A DNA stretch of 64,000 nt, from contig CAJNDS010001324.1 in NCBI GenBank assembly GCA_905221605.1, forward strand, positions 1 to 64,000. The letters are read 5' to 3'. How positions within the stretch are numbered: the first letter of the stretch is position 1; each line of letters starts with the position of its first letter. Made by a program: the position numbers and the translations under genes. This document shows positions 49,339 to 59,650 of this stretch, one piece after another. The stretch is from Symbiodinium natans (Eukaryota; Sar; Dinophyceae; Suessiales; Symbiodiniaceae). The notes below the pieces were generated by a model that searched no databases, was not told the DNA's origin, and saw nothing but the letters and a program-made list of their open reading frames with translations.

Positions 49339-49392
49339 TCTAAGAAGTCTATAAGGGTCTATCCTTCGGTTCATCTCCGTTCGCAAGCATCG

Positions 49393-49755
49393 CTACGTAG
49401 GACGTTGCCGTGCCTTCACCAAGCATCTCGCCCGTTCAAGCGCCAGGGATCCTGTTTGCATCGCGGACTTGATCGCCATCGCCCGTTCATCACACCTGAG
49501 AACTGTCACCTCATCATCGTTCCCAAGCGCCTCGCCCAAGATTTCATGCACGGAAAGCTGACGGTCGCGGCACATGAGCCGCTGCTCACGTACAGGAATG
49601 CCGGCGCACTTGGCGATCACCTTCTGGGCCTTGGCCACTGTGGCCGCCATGTCGACCGAGATGGTGCACAGCAGGCCGCTAAGGCCAAGGATTCGCAGGG
49701 ATCCCATGACCGGCTCGATGGGATCAGCTCCAGAGACCATTGGGGCTTGCGACAT
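49393..49755 (-). CDS. Protein with a ubiquitin-like domain (120 codons)
   Basis: Complete ATG-to-stop frame. Residues ~20-90 have the ubiquitin-like pattern: GSLRILGLSGLLCTISVD strand pair, a helix (TVAKAQKVIAKCAGIPVREQ), LMCRDRQLSVHEILGEALG and DDEVTVLRCDERA. There is no C-terminal GlyGly, so it is a ubiquitin-like fold module rather than a conjugated modifier. Dinoflagellates commonly place such modules ahead of ankyrin or other repeats, so this may be only the first exon. Partners unknown. Confidence 0.6.
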   Translation of the reverse strand: MSQAPMVSGADPIEPVMGSLRILGLSGLLCTISVDMAATVAKAQKVIAKCAGIPVREQRLMCRDRQLSVHEILGEALGNDDEVTVLRCDERAMAIKSAMQTGSLALERARCLVKARQRPT

Positions 49756-50050
49756 AGCGGCGCAGCGCGGAAGAAGAGGGGATTGAGGGCCTCCCGAGCC
49801 GCCCCCTGCGGATGGAAAGCAAGCCCGCGGTAAAGAGGAGAACCGGTCCTGTCAAGTGCTTCCCCCCCCCCGGAGCACATGGACTTCTTCGCACGAAGCA
49901 TGAGGACGGCAGTAATATGATACGAGTAACTGAAGTTAAGAGCAAGAACCGGCCCAGCCATCCATGTTTCAATTTGTTGGCTGCAGCTGCACTTTGCCTG
50001 CAACTCATGTTCGATCTCAACGGATCAGGATTGGGCGCATTAAGAGTTGA

Positions 50051-50217
50051 ACCTTTGCGCAGTAGACTACGAAGAGACAACTCAAAATCTGGTTGGTGTG
50101 GCATTTCTTGGAGATCCACATGTTGAGACTGCTGCACATCAGCAGCTTCAACTAGTGTCGCGGGATGAACCAGCAGCAGGTGCTCTGCTTATGAGGACGA
50201 AGCATGGTGGCATCATG
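50051..50217 (+). CDS. Candidate plus-strand exon ending at a consensus GTGAGT donor
   Basis: The plus frame reads VDYEETTQNLVGVAFLGDPH, VETAAHQQLQLVSRDEPAAG and ALLMRTKHGGIM, then ATG|GTGAGT. It follows TTTGCGCAG. If real it is the only plus-strand gene seen. Function unknown. Confidence 0.4.
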
Positions 50218-50489
50218 GTGAGTACGACCCTTTGCCATTCAATGTGTGACAATGCTGTCCTGTTCATGCTGAAGTTAGGCATCTGAACAATGGACAGTCG
50301 AGAGTCCTCTTTGCGTTTGGTTGATGCATTCGAGTCTGCATCAGACTTAGCGTTTGCCAAAAGGAGAGAAAACGACAGCAACTAGAGGGACGGCTGATGC
50401 TCGAAGGCCAGCTTGCACGGTAAGTTCGACACTTCTGGAGGTCATCTGCTCCAACCTCGGTGCCAGGCTTCCGGCAGAAAGTGACAAGA

Positions 50490-50548
50490 ACCCCTAAACC
50501 CTAAACCCTGAACCCTGAACCCTGAACCCTAAACCCTAAACCCTAAAC
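50490..50548 (-). repeat. TTTAGGG/TTCAGGG array (about 8 units)
   Basis: CCCTAAA and three CCCTGAA units on plus. Confidence 0.95.
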
Positions 50549-50839
50549 CCACCACGCCACAGTCTAAGGCATGAACATGCCAATCGCCTCTCGCCATTGC
50601 AGACGCTCGCCTCTCAAGGCTTCTACTATCTTCTACTGCAGCGAGCTGCTGCATGCTCGAGCTCTAGGGTCATCGCCGAAGTTGCCCAAAGTTGGCATGA
50701 AGCTCCTTAGGCAAGCCCCCCAGTGTGGCTAGCTCATCGCGCTGTATCCGCTAAGGCCCACGCGCTGATGACACCCCAGGTGTGTCAAACCTCGCTTTGT
50801 TCCCGAAACCCATCCCTTAGAGGTTGGGTCTATCAAAGA

Positions 50840-51330
50840 AGTGCCCATCGGAGGGGAGGCGGGTCGGATGAATGGCAACGGGCGGCTCGGATGAATGGCA
50901 ACGGGGAGGTGAGTGAGATTGGATGGACCATCGGTCGACCGGGGTATTCAGGTCAACGGAGGCGAGATCGGCTGGACCGTCGGGCGGCGGGCGGGTGAGG
51001 AACGAAGGGCGGTGAGGCGAGCAAGATCGGGCGAGTGAGCAACGAAAAGGCACCGAGGGGGTGCGCGAGATCGGAATCGATGGGCGAGTGATGAAGGGCA
51101 GCGTGGAGGTGAGCGAGTCGTGTGGGCGGGGCGGGTGACAACGCATCCGATCGCCTGCCTGTCGACAGATGGGATGGATGATGGTCGACAGGTGAGGCGC
51201 GAGTGACGTTTGCGAGTGATGTGAGAAGGGTGTACGGGTGCTGGGTGGGCAACGGGGAGCGATGCCGGATATCGTGCTGATGACCGGTGGAAGATGGGTC
51301 GACGGGTTGCTTCGCGAATGTTGCTCTGGG
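50840..51330. repeat. Degenerate G-rich repeats around GGCGAGTGA / GATCGG
   Basis: Loose repetition of GGATGAATGGCAACGGG (twice at 50867 and 50890), GGGCGAGTGA and GAGATCGG. Open frames on both strands follow from the composition. Confidence 0.5.
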
Positions 51331-51487
51331 GTCTTGGGCTTTCAAGTTCCTGGTTTGACCGTGTCTTCTCAGCTACATAAGGCCCCTGTTTTCAGGATTC
51401 CCAGTATGATAGCCCCTCGTAGTACCGGCACTGTACCCCAAAAAAGCCACAGAGGGAGCCTTCACTAAGGAACTTACTTCTTCCACC

Positions 51488-51576
51488 TGGTTCTTAGTAG
51501 GGAATGAGGGAATTAGGGCTCTTTATTTTTTTATTTATTCATCTATGTATTTATTTAATTTGTTTCTATTTTATTT

Positions 51577-51615
<39 letters not shown>

Positions 51616-51930
51616 CATACATAGACATAGACACATACACACATACACAATACACACATACACACATACATACATACATACATACATACATACATACATA
51701 CATACATACATACATACATACATACATACATACATACATACATACATACATAAATACATACATACATGCCCTTTAAGAGACTAGGGTTTCGGGCTTAGGG
51801 ACCCTGAACCCTAAACCCTTAAAGTATATATATATATATGCATATACATATATATATATATATACATATATACATATATACACATATATTGTATCTCCTT
51901 CCCTCATTCCCCACTTCCCCACTGGGCTGC
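51488..51930. mobile_element. Family-D element expanded by microsatellites
   Basis: Left arm CTGGTTCTTAGTAGGGAATG (51488-51507) and right side CCCTCATTCCCCACTTCCCC. The centre holds (TA)n, (CATA)n for about 100 bp, a short TTTAGGG-like tract (51781-51822) and another (TA)n/(CATA) stretch. CCCTTTAAGAGA at ~51770 matches the normal centre of the family. Confidence 0.75.
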
Positions 51931-52017
51931 TGGGAAGCGGGCACGTCTGAGATCTTCGGCGGACGTCTGGGCCCGACCTCTCAGGTGCGTCCGCGAGGCG
52001 AGACTTCAGCCAAGAAG

Positions 52018-52052
52018 GGTTTAGGGTTTAGGGTTTAGGGTTTCGGGTTTCG
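52018..52052 (+). repeat. Short TTTAGGG/TTTCGGG array
   Basis: Five units. Confidence 0.9.
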
Positions 52053-52059
52053 GATTTGG

Positions 52060-52800
52060 GGTGATTCCTTGGACTGGAAATCCACTCAAAGTCACTCGAC
52101 ATCTAGATGGCATTCGACCGCCTGGCTCGTTCTGGATCTCGAGGTCCTTCTGGATGCAACGGCCTCATTCGGACGAACTTCAATGCAAGGATTTCACCAT
52201 CGGTCGCCCGAGTTTGGATGAAACTGGGCAGAGCCGAGCGGGAACAGTGTTGTTCGGGATGGTTGTGTTTCGCAGATTTGGGGCCCAACTGCCCAACTTT
52301 GTGGGGGCCTGGGGCCTAAGCTCCTTCAATCGCTGGGCACCACCCCACAATTACAAGCAGATTGACACCGGGATGCCAACAACTGCAGGCTGGGACATCA
52401 CCTTCAGTAGAACGCGACCCGTGAACTCTCGGTCCACAGCGCTACACCACCTTGCATGCAGTGGGAAGCTGTGCCGCCGGCCGCGCGTTGCCCCACTGGG
52501 TTCATGTTGCCTTTCGAAGCGCCTTTCGACAGCCATATGTGGACACGACATCTCACATCTCAAGACCGAAGTGCTCACCACGGGGCAAGAAGTCTGACAG
52601 CTATGCATGTGGAGTTTACTTTTCATCGCAGCCAGTCATGCCTACTCCATGTCAGTCGAAAACTGGGAAGTGCCCAAATATGCCCACGGTGACCCAAAGA
52701 GGGGAACACAGTCGGACACCCCCCATGTTGGTCGAAGCGCCACGAAGTCAGCGTACAACTTGCCAGAAGCCGATGCCACATGGATGACAAGTTCAGGCCA
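52060..52800. other. Ambiguous coding region
   Basis: A long plus frame (52061-52597, e.g. FGAQLPNFVGAWGLSSFNRW) and another plus frame at 52.6-52.86 kb (VENWEVPKYAHGDPKRG) are open, but the minus strand is also open in places. I cannot decide strand or function. Confidence 0.25.
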
Positions 52801-52821
52801 GATTGAGAAGCTTACAGCATC

Positions 52822-53127
52822 TTACAAGGGCGACGTGATGTGCTTCAGATGCGGCATGTCGTAGAGGCCGTTGCAGAAGTGGTTCACCTGGAGGTTCACC
52901 AGCACACCCCACCAGCCAGCCACGTTGTTGCCAGCCGCCTCGTGGTAATTGAACACAACAGCCATCTCCTGCGAAGACAGCGCTGCGTCGCCCGATGCCT
53001 TTGGGGGAAGACAGGAGCTCAAAACAAACGCCCGGAACTCCTTCTCCGAAAAGTGCTGAGGCAGATGATGCCCCCCGAAGGAGCTGGCTTCACTTTGCAG
53101 GGCCCAAAGACCCGAGTGCCACTTCAA
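52822..53127 (-). CDS. Candidate exon, unknown protein
   Basis: The minus frame reads HLPQHFSEKEFRAFVLSSCL, EMAVVFNYHEAAGNNVAGWW and GVLVNLQVNHFCNGLYDMPH, then a GTAAGA donor at the end. Very protein-like. No domain recognised. Confidence 0.5.
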   Translation of the reverse strand: MKWHSGLWALQSEASSFGGHHLPQHFSEKEFRAFVLSSCLPPKASGDAALSSQEMAVVFNYHEAAGNNVAGWWGVLVNLQVNHFCNGLYDMPHLKHITSPL

Positions 53128-53482
53128 GTGGAAGCAGGTCGCGAAGGCCCGCAGGGGCTTCAGGATGGGCAGACGCCTCTCAAAGCTCCGATGAAGATCT
53201 TTGAATCAAGCCACCAGAATGGGACAAAACAGGAACCCACCCCCTCTAATAATTAGAAACGAATATGAATCAACCCCAAAATCAAAAAAGAACCGCATCT
53301 TCTTCCCTTAATGGACTCGCACTGCCAAAAAGGGTCAACTGCTGATCCCCGTGTCCGCCTCAAACCCCCTCTTCCCCTCCGGTCGAAAAAAGGAAAACAG
53401 CTCCCACAAAAAGCACAACGACAACAAAGTTTAGACTACAAACAAGATTACTTTACTTCGAACATCCCCACCTTGCTCCTCG

Positions 53483-54571
53483 TTAAACGGAAAGAGCGCA
53501 AATAAGATGTTCAAACAAAGACACATTGTGACTCAAATACGCTTTCTTAGTATGTGCTTGCAACTGGAGTTGGCTCCGTTGGGCACTCCAGGGAGTCTCT
53601 GGGGTTGGGCACGGAACAAACAAGGAAAAACAAGGCCGGGTGCGCCCGTGCGTCTTGAAGGGCATCAGGTCGAAGGCCTCGCGGCCGAGCTTCCGCCGGA
53701 GCACGTGGTACCAATGCCGCGCGCTCCGCCCACACTCGCGCAGGTGAACTGGCTGAAACTTTGCTTCCCCCTGGATGGGCACCCGAGGACGGTCTGCGCC
53801 AAAGCATGAGCGAGTTATGTTGCAAGGGCTGAGAAGCTCATCTATGCCGTAGGCGTGGTGATGCGAACTGGGGGTACGGATGAAGGCTTTGTACGCCACA
53901 ACTTTGCGCACATCCGACTGCCTCCAGTTCGCTGTCACACTGCAGAGGAGAGGGAATTGGTCCATGATGCCGTCTGCCACAGAGGTGGGGCGGACAACCC
54001 TTAAGCGCGCATCAGAGGCTAGTCGGTCCACGAGAAAACCGTTCACGACATTGACGCCTGCTTTGTTCAGGGCGTTGAAGTATGCATGTGCATCAAAGGT
54101 GCTGTTTTGGACCATGCCCGCGAGTGGTGGGAAGGCATGGAACTCGTCCACGTCTGCCTTGATGATCCAGTCTTCATCTCGGGTGTGCTCACGGAGCAGC
54201 GACCATCCAAACAGCTCCAGATCCCGATTGCTTGTGCTTCTGCCAGTGAACACAAGACGCAGGTGCCGAATGCCGAAGTCTCGTCTGAGGTGGTCTGCGA
54301 ACTTCTTTCCAGACAGCCTGCCATGCCGCTGGTTGACTTGCAACAATCCCAGAAAGTTCGATGCAGGGATGCTCATCTTCAGATAGTGAACCAGAAAGGC
54401 TGTAAGCAACGCCTTTTGAGAGCTTGTGTCGTCCGCATAGAGCACCGGGCTATAATACAAGTGAAAATATAGCCACAAGCAACTGCCATCCGCCAAACGA
54501 GACTCACAGCGCAGGCCAGCACTCCCATGGACGCATGCAAGGGCAACCCATAGCCGCACATACGGAGCCAT
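53483..54571 (-). CDS. Secretory-pathway glycosyltransferase (GT2/GT92-like, DxD)
   Basis: Single uninterrupted frame of 362 codons from an ATG. Residues 1-20 form a hydrophobic signal (YVRLWVALACVHGSAG). The catalytic part shows VLYADDTSSQKALLTAFLVH and DWIIKADVDEFHAFP, with the DVD metal/nucleotide-sugar motif in the position usual for Glyco_tranf_2_4/GT92 proteins. GVNVVNGFLVDRLASDARL follows, as often seen in that group. Conserved Cys residues fit a lumenal enzyme. Acceptor and sugar unknown. Like the 9.7 kb gene it lacks introns. Confidence 0.7.
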   Translation of the reverse strand: MAPYVRLWVALACVHGSAGLRCESRLADGSCLWLYFHLYYSPVLYADDTSSQKALLTAFLVHYLKMSIPASNFLGLLQVNQRHGRLSGKKFADHLRRDFGIRHLRLVFTGRSTSNRDLELFGWSLLREHTRDEDWIIKADVDEFHAFPPLAGMVQNSTFDAHAYFNALNKAGVNVVNGFLVDRLASDARLRVVRPTSVADGIMDQFPLLCSVTANWRQSDVRKVVAYKAFIRTPSSHHHAYGIDELLSPCNITRSCFGADRPRVPIQGEAKFQPVHLRECGRSARHWYHVLRRKLGREAFDLMPFKTHGRTRPCFSLFVPCPTPETPWSAQRSQLQLQAHTKKAYLSHNVSLFEHLICALSV

Positions 54572-54599
54572 GCTTGGGTGTAGGACTTAGGGCCTTAGG

Positions 54600-55170
54600 C
54601 CTTAGGGTTCACAAGGAACAAGAGGAGAGAGGCCAGGAGGAATGGCCACTCCCTCCTATGATCCATGGTCAAGCACTGAACATGTGGCCCCGGAACTCTT
54701 GCGAAGGCCTTCTCTGTTGCCACGCAAGTGTAGCAGACGAAGCATGACCGACTGACCTGCGCAGACAGGCATCGGAGCTTTAGATAGTATCAGGCAGAGG
54801 GCTTGGATGCAGCAGCACCACGACTGTTGGGGAGTGCAGTGCGCAAGGCCCTTTGTCCACCCATGCTTCACACGTGAGTTCGGCTTGTTGTACTTGCGCA
54901 GTAGGCATTAGTTAGTAGGGATTCTACAACACCCTCGGCACTAGAAGTAGTGGCTTGGAGCCGCGAGCAAAGAACCCTTCCTTGGATCATCACGTGCGAC
55001 TACGTGTACGCCTTTAAGGACCACCTTTAAGCACCACCGTCCCTAAGGGTCCATGTACCTATAGGGCATATACTGGGGCCCTAGAGCTACTATATAGGAA
55101 CCCCTTTAAGGCCCAAGTATCTACCAAAGAGGGTTTAGGGTTTTGGGTTTAGAGTTTAGCGTTTAGGGTC
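54600..55170. other. No clear gene; short TTTAGGG tract at 55134-55170
   Basis: A minus frame at 54656-54871 is weakly coding-like (ends in CAG|GTCAGT). 55000-55130 has ACCTATAGGGCATATACTGG-type repeats that may be a decayed element. Confidence 0.35.
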
Positions 55171-55171
55171 C

Positions 55172-56050
55172 AGTGGGGTGTCTGCAACGGAAGACCGGAA
55201 GACCTAAGAGCTTCTTTACAATGCACTCAAGCCAGCCTTGGGAACTTGTGGCATGCTCTTGGCAGCCATCACACTGCCTCAATGAGGGTTTAGGGTTTAG
55301 GGTTTCGGGTTTAGGGTTTAGGGTTTAGGGGCTCAGTATGCCTCACCGAGCAAAGCAGAAGGAGGAGTCCTAGCTTCTTGAGGCCCCAGCGCCAGGGGTC
55401 GTTTGTTTTCGCTGGCGGTTGGCTGATATGAGTCACTGGACGCGGCTTGTCAGGTACTGATGAGAGCGCCCTCTCCGGCGATCTTGGTGTAAGTCCAGAG
55501 TCCGCACCAGGATCCTCAGCACTGCGTGGATCCCAAGAGTTGTAGGGAATCAGCCGAAAGCCTTATGCCCAAACACAGCATTGCGTTGACTGCTGGCAGA
55601 GGTTAGTCATGTTAGTAACTCTAGGCGACCGAGGGTCGTCACAACATAGAAGGCCGCCCATAGCGTGACGAAACGTGAAGATTTCGACTTCAAGCTAAAA
55701 ATGGCCCCGACACCAAGGCGAACACAAACGTCTTGAGATATCCAGCACAGGCGTGCGAATGGCACAAGATTCAGGGAACGCAGGTCATGAAACACCTTGT
55801 GCTTCTGCTTTTTCCGGCCCGAACGCGCTCTCTTTTTCTAGAGACTCTAGACGCAGACTTGGCGAGGGACATCTGAATGCCACCTTTCCAAGGCTAACAT
55901 GAGAAGCGACGCGAACACTTTCACTGGTTGCATAATGTCACGGATGCTTTCCCATCGCACTTTGCCAACATTTCTGTCTGGCCTGCTGCTGAAGCGCCCT
56001 GGCCCAGCTGGCGCAAACATGGGCGTGTCCACCTTAAGTAGGAAAGAGCA
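55172..56050 (-). CDS. Exons of an unknown, partly hydrophobic protein
   Basis: Segments in gene order: ~56050-55865 (PMFAPAGPGRFSSRPDRNVG, KVRWESIRDIMQPVKVFASL, LMLALERWHSDVPRQV), ~55797-55607 (HDLRSLNLVPFARLCWISQD, RFVTLWAAFYVVTTLGRLEL), ~55562-55343 (RLIPYNSWDPRSAEDPGADS, PDKPRPVTHISQPPAKTNDP, WRWGLKKLGLLLLLCSV) and ~55283-55172 (QCDGCQEHATSSQGWLECIV then KKLLGLPVFRCRHP). The last two join in frame across a TTTAGGG array (GTGAG|GCA...TTGAG|GCA). Hydrophobic stretches suggest a membrane protein. I cannot name the family. Confidence 0.6.
55285..55335 (+). repeat. TTTAGGG array forming most of an intron, with flanking imperfect direct repeat
   Basis: About seven units between TGCCTCAATGAG (55275-55286) and TGCCTCACCGAG (55339-55350), i.e. 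12 bp with two mismatches. Confidence 0.9.
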
Positions 56051-56473
56051 CATGCAAAGGGCTGGAAGAAGGCTTTCGCACACAGAAGAGTCCCAAGAGT
56101 GTTCTTGTGCCTAGCTGGTTCGTGCAAAAACTCTGCCAGACACAAGGTCCAGTTGCACCTCCTAGCTGGATGGCCATTGAACCTTCATTTTTAGTCCAGC
56201 TTGTGTCGTCCGGTGGCATGCAGCCAATGCAAGCCATCTCCTCGCTGGGTGCTTTCTGCGCATGCGGCATCTGCACAGCACTTGACACCCCATGAGTATG
56301 CACTTTGTGGCAGACTTCTGCTGCTCCGATGGGCATGTTAAGTGCCATGCTGAGGCTGCTAAACAGCTCAATATGGCTAGCCTATGCCTATGTACATGTA
56401 GCTGCATCCCATTTGGAGCTGCTACGACACACTCCGAAGTTAAAAGCCTACTCCAACAACCAATTGTGTGGCC

Positions 56474-58702
56474 TCAATCACGGAATCGCTTGGTGCGCTT
56501 GCCCTTACGAGGCTTCTGCCGTGAAAGTGTCTTGCCGATCTGTTTTTCAGATCTGGCTCCGGTTTTCTTCTTGCCTGAGTCTGCAGACTTCGAGGCCTTT
56601 GAGGCCTTTGAGGCCTTTGAGGCCTTTGCAACGGAGCGGCTGGGCCGGCGCCGCTTTTTCGAAGAGCTTTCATCCAAGTCTCCAACCCAGGTGACGGTGC
56701 CAACTCCCTTGACAGAGTTCTCGCGAAAGACGAGGGCGGAACCCGGTTCCACGATCTCTGGCCAGTGAGCCCAGCGGAACAAAATTTCTGCTGAGTCACC
56801 GGCTCTGAGCATGGAGATGGGCTGCCCATGTGCATCACTCATGGCGACCACTCGCGCCGTTTGCCGCGTCATGCCAACATGTAGGACCGGCTCATACCTC
56901 ACCCTGATCGAGCTGGGGTGCTGAAGCACGGTGACGCTTGCCTTGAGCCAGCCCGACGGCGCCAGCTTCGATGTCGAGCCAAGCAAGAGCTTCGATCGGC
57001 TTAGAACCCGCGGTGTCAGAACATCCCGAGTCTTGGCAGAGGCCTTGAGAGCGAAGGTCCCGCTGGAACCGGCTCTCAGCTGCTCCACGGGGTGGTCTTG
57101 CACACGGATGGAGGAGACCCTCAGACTCAGAAACCCATCCCTGACCAGATCTCCAGCTGAGTCTACGACAGGACCCAGCCTGACCCCGTCGTTGGGCCTT
57201 AGAATCCCACGTAAGACCCTCCCTGAAACCACAAGCCCAACGCCAGGAACTTGTGGGAAGACTTCATCAATCTGCACCTGCACGGCCTGAGACCCATCAG
57301 ACACCGGCGTACCTCCAACTGTTGGGCTTGGTAGCGATTGCGGCAAGCGCCTTGGGGAGAGCAGGTTCAGCAAGAGCTTCAGCTCTGGAACCATCGCGCC
57401 AGTCACCGCAGAGCACAGGAAGATGGGCGTGAAGCCCTGCAGAAGGCGCTCTGCTGCCAGGACCACGTCGTTGGAGTCTTTGACCACAAAGGTCGCTGTG
57501 CCCATCTGCTTCATGAACTTCTTCACGTCCTCGAGGGCAGACTTCCTCTGTTGCTCACCTGCCACATCACACTTCGTGAGGCAGATTACCGTGGGGATCG
57601 CCAGGGCGTTTGCAACCGCCAAATGCTCGTGGACCATTCCACGCAGCTCGCCGCGGTTTGCATCAACCGTGCACAGCAAGTAGTCGGGCGCCAAGCCCAG
57701 CATGCCCTGCAGCGTGGTCTTGAAGTAGCGCTCGTGCCCACAGAGGTCGCAGAAGGTAATGAGCTTCGAAGCTTTCTCGGCGATGCGTGCCTGCGCCTCA
57801 ACGCGGCCAGCGTTGTGTTGGGGCGCCTCGCTGCGGAACAAGCCGTTCTGGTCCTCCTTGTAGTTCACAACCCGGCCGGCCTGGTCGAAGCCCAGCGTCA
57901 TCGTGGAGACACACGATGTCCGCCCAGTTTCAAGTTCATGGCGATGTCGAAACACAGACGAGCGAGCGCGCCCTCGCCCATCATCCTGCAAGCCCTGTGT
58001 GAGAAGGCCCAGCAGCGTGGACTTTCCCGAGTCCACGTTTCCCACTGTGCAGATCCTCACTTCGCCACCTTGGCCAAGAACAGACAGCACCGACGTCTGA
58101 GCTCGGATCAGTGCCGTGATCGACGTCCTGTTCCCGGGCGCGATGCCCGTTCTTCTGCTCAGGACGGTGACGGCCGCCGGGATTCGTGCTGCCATGGCAT
58201 GCAGAACTGACATAGACTCTGCCAACTCCCCGTCGCTGAGGCCCAGCACGGTCCCATCATCGGCGACACCCAGTCGATACACTGCATCTCTGTACTGGGT
58301 GAGATCTGCAACTTCTGCACACTCCTCCTCAGAGCTGCATTCCCTCATCCGCCAGTTCAGCTGCGTCACCAACTCCTCGAACCTGTCGGTGCCTTCCCTG
58401 GCCGTCAACTTGAGCTTGTACTCCACTTTTCCAAAGGGCGGTTCTGGCGCCAAAGCTATCCTACTGCTGTCTGCGATAAAGCTCGTCCTCTCCGCCCTCT
58501 GTTGCCGGGAGATTCGCGTCAGGCTCAGGCGCGCTGGCCAGGGCTTGGAGAAAGCGCCGTCTACCATGCACGTGAAGAACCTCCCGGAATCGCAGGCGCA
58601 GCTCAAAAAGAGCCACCCCACGAGAAGACGCCGCAGTCGGGAGCTTCGCCCATCAGTTGGCTTCGTCAGGGTGGAAGACATGGACACATCCCCGCAGCCC
58701 AT
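56474..58702 (-). CDS. GTPBP1/GTPBP2-family translational GTPase
   Basis: Single exon of 742 codons from the ATG at 58702. G-domain motifs: G1 GNVDSGKST, switch-I region GRTSCVS, G3 DLCGHE (the family usually has DLAGHE), G4 TKCD, G5 SAV. Downstream beta-barrel domains follow (VFPQVPGVGLVVSGRVLRG, then FRWAHWPEIVEPG), as in EF-Tu-like GTPBP1/2, which act in ribosome rescue and mRNA turnover. The N-terminus has a hydrophobic stretch (LLVGWLFLSCA) that could be a signal or anchor, unusual for a cytosolic GTPase. The C-terminus is very basic and carries four KAS tripeptides encoded by a GAGGCCTTT repeat (~56598-56625). Intronless. Confidence 0.9.
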   Translation of the reverse strand: MGCGDVSMSSTLTKPTDGRSSRLRRLLVGWLFLSCACDSGRFFTCMVDGAFSKPWPARLSLTRISRQQRAERTSFIADSSRIALAPEPPFGKVEYKLKLTAREGTDRFEELVTQLNWRMRECSSEEECAEVADLTQYRDAVYRLGVADDGTVLGLSDGELAESMSVLHAMAARIPAAVTVLSRRTGIAPGNRTSITALIRAQTSVLSVLGQGGEVRICTVGNVDSGKSTLLGLLTQGLQDDGRGRARSSVFRHRHELETGRTSCVSTMTLGFDQAGRVVNYKEDQNGLFRSEAPQHNAGRVEAQARIAEKASKLITFCDLCGHERYFKTTLQGMLGLAPDYLLCTVDANRGELRGMVHEHLAVANALAIPTVICLTKCDVAGEQQRKSALEDVKKFMKQMGTATFVVKDSNDVVLAAERLLQGFTPIFLCSAVTGAMVPELKLLLNLLSPRRLPQSLPSPTVGGTPVSDGSQAVQVQIDEVFPQVPGVGLVVSGRVLRGILRPNDGVRLGPVVDSAGDLVRDGFLSLRVSSIRVQDHPVEQLRAGSSGTFALKASAKTRDVLTPRVLSRSKLLLGSTSKLAPSGWLKASVTVLQHPSSIRVRYEPVLHVGMTRQTARVVAMSDAHGQPISMLRAGDSAEILFRWAHWPEIVEPGSALVFRENSVKGVGTVTWVGDLDESSSKKRRRPSRSVAKASKASKASKASKSADSGKKKTGARSEKQIGKTLSRQKPRKGKRTKRFRD

Positions 58703-58814
58703 CAAGATCCTAACGTTGCCAGCTCAGGGTATAAGAGACATGGTCGGGCAGCAAGCCTGCTTTTTGGCCCTCTCAAGAATTTCCGTCTACCCCTTGGGGC
58801 ATCCTTAGGCTGTG

Positions 58815-59092
58815 TAGGGTTTAGGGTAGTTTAGGTTTTAGGGGTACCTCTGCAAGGGTTCCATTGAGGTGCGCTTCCCCGACCCTTTACCAGGTCCCCC
58901 AAATAACACCCTCCAAAAGTAGCAAGGGCGCAACCTTCGGGCGCCGAGGTCTAATCCCTGTACAGCGCCTCAAGCCCTAAAATCCCCCCAAAAGCAACCG
59001 AAAGCCTCAAACAAAAACCTTAAGAGTTTGGGGTTTAGGGTTTATAAGGTTTAGGGTTTAAGGTCTTGGGTTTAGGGTTTAGGGTTTAAACA
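58815..59092 (+). repeat. TTTAGGG tracts upstream of the GTPase (58815-58845 and 59027-59092)
   Basis: Short degenerate tracts; between them C-rich decayed CCCTAAA-like sequence. No gene seen from 58.8 to 60.8 kb. Confidence 0.85.
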
Positions 59093-59259
59093 GCCACCCC
59101 AAACCACGGAATGAGGCTTCGGCACATGCACCGGCCCAGAAGGCAGCGAGCGCTGCTCGCGGCCACGGCCTCCCCGTGCGCCTGCGACGACCCAGGGCTG
59201 AAGTTTGTAACTGCAGTGTCTGGTATTACTGATGTTACGATCATTTCTGTGATCTCTCG

Positions 59260-59650
59260 TGTTTACTCCTTACTTCTCGCACTACTCCTCTTATTCTTAG
59301 AACTCATATCTCTCTTATTTCTCTTAGACTCGTAGTACTTGTTGCACGTATTTATCTCTTACTATACTCTTATTATACTCTTACTATACTCTTATTATAC
59401 TCTTATTTTACCCTTATTGTGCTCTTATTATGCTCTTATTATACTCTTATTCTACTCTTATTATTACTCTGTTGCTGTTTTACTGTTTTTACTCTTTTAC
59501 CCTTTTGACTCTCACTACTCTGATTACTCTGATTACTCTGATTGATCTCATTGATCTCATTACTCTCAGTACTCTCATTGCTCTCATTACTCTCATTACT
59601 CTCATTACTCTCATTACTCTCATTGCTATCATTACTCTCATCCGCCGACC
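59260..59650. repeat. TCTTATTA-type and CTCATTACT minisatellites
   Basis: 59270-59465: ACTCTTATT units. 59515-59645: about 13 CTCATTACT-like 9-mers. The same 9-mer array recurs at 62.5 kb. Confidence 0.9.

Noticed and set aside
51504-51784. Tyr/Thr/His-rich ORFs
   Set aside because: Translations of (CATA)n microsatellite.
57338-58210. 290-codon plus-strand ORF
   Set aside because: It lies antisense within the GTPase gene and has no domain; it is a shadow of GC-rich coding sequence.
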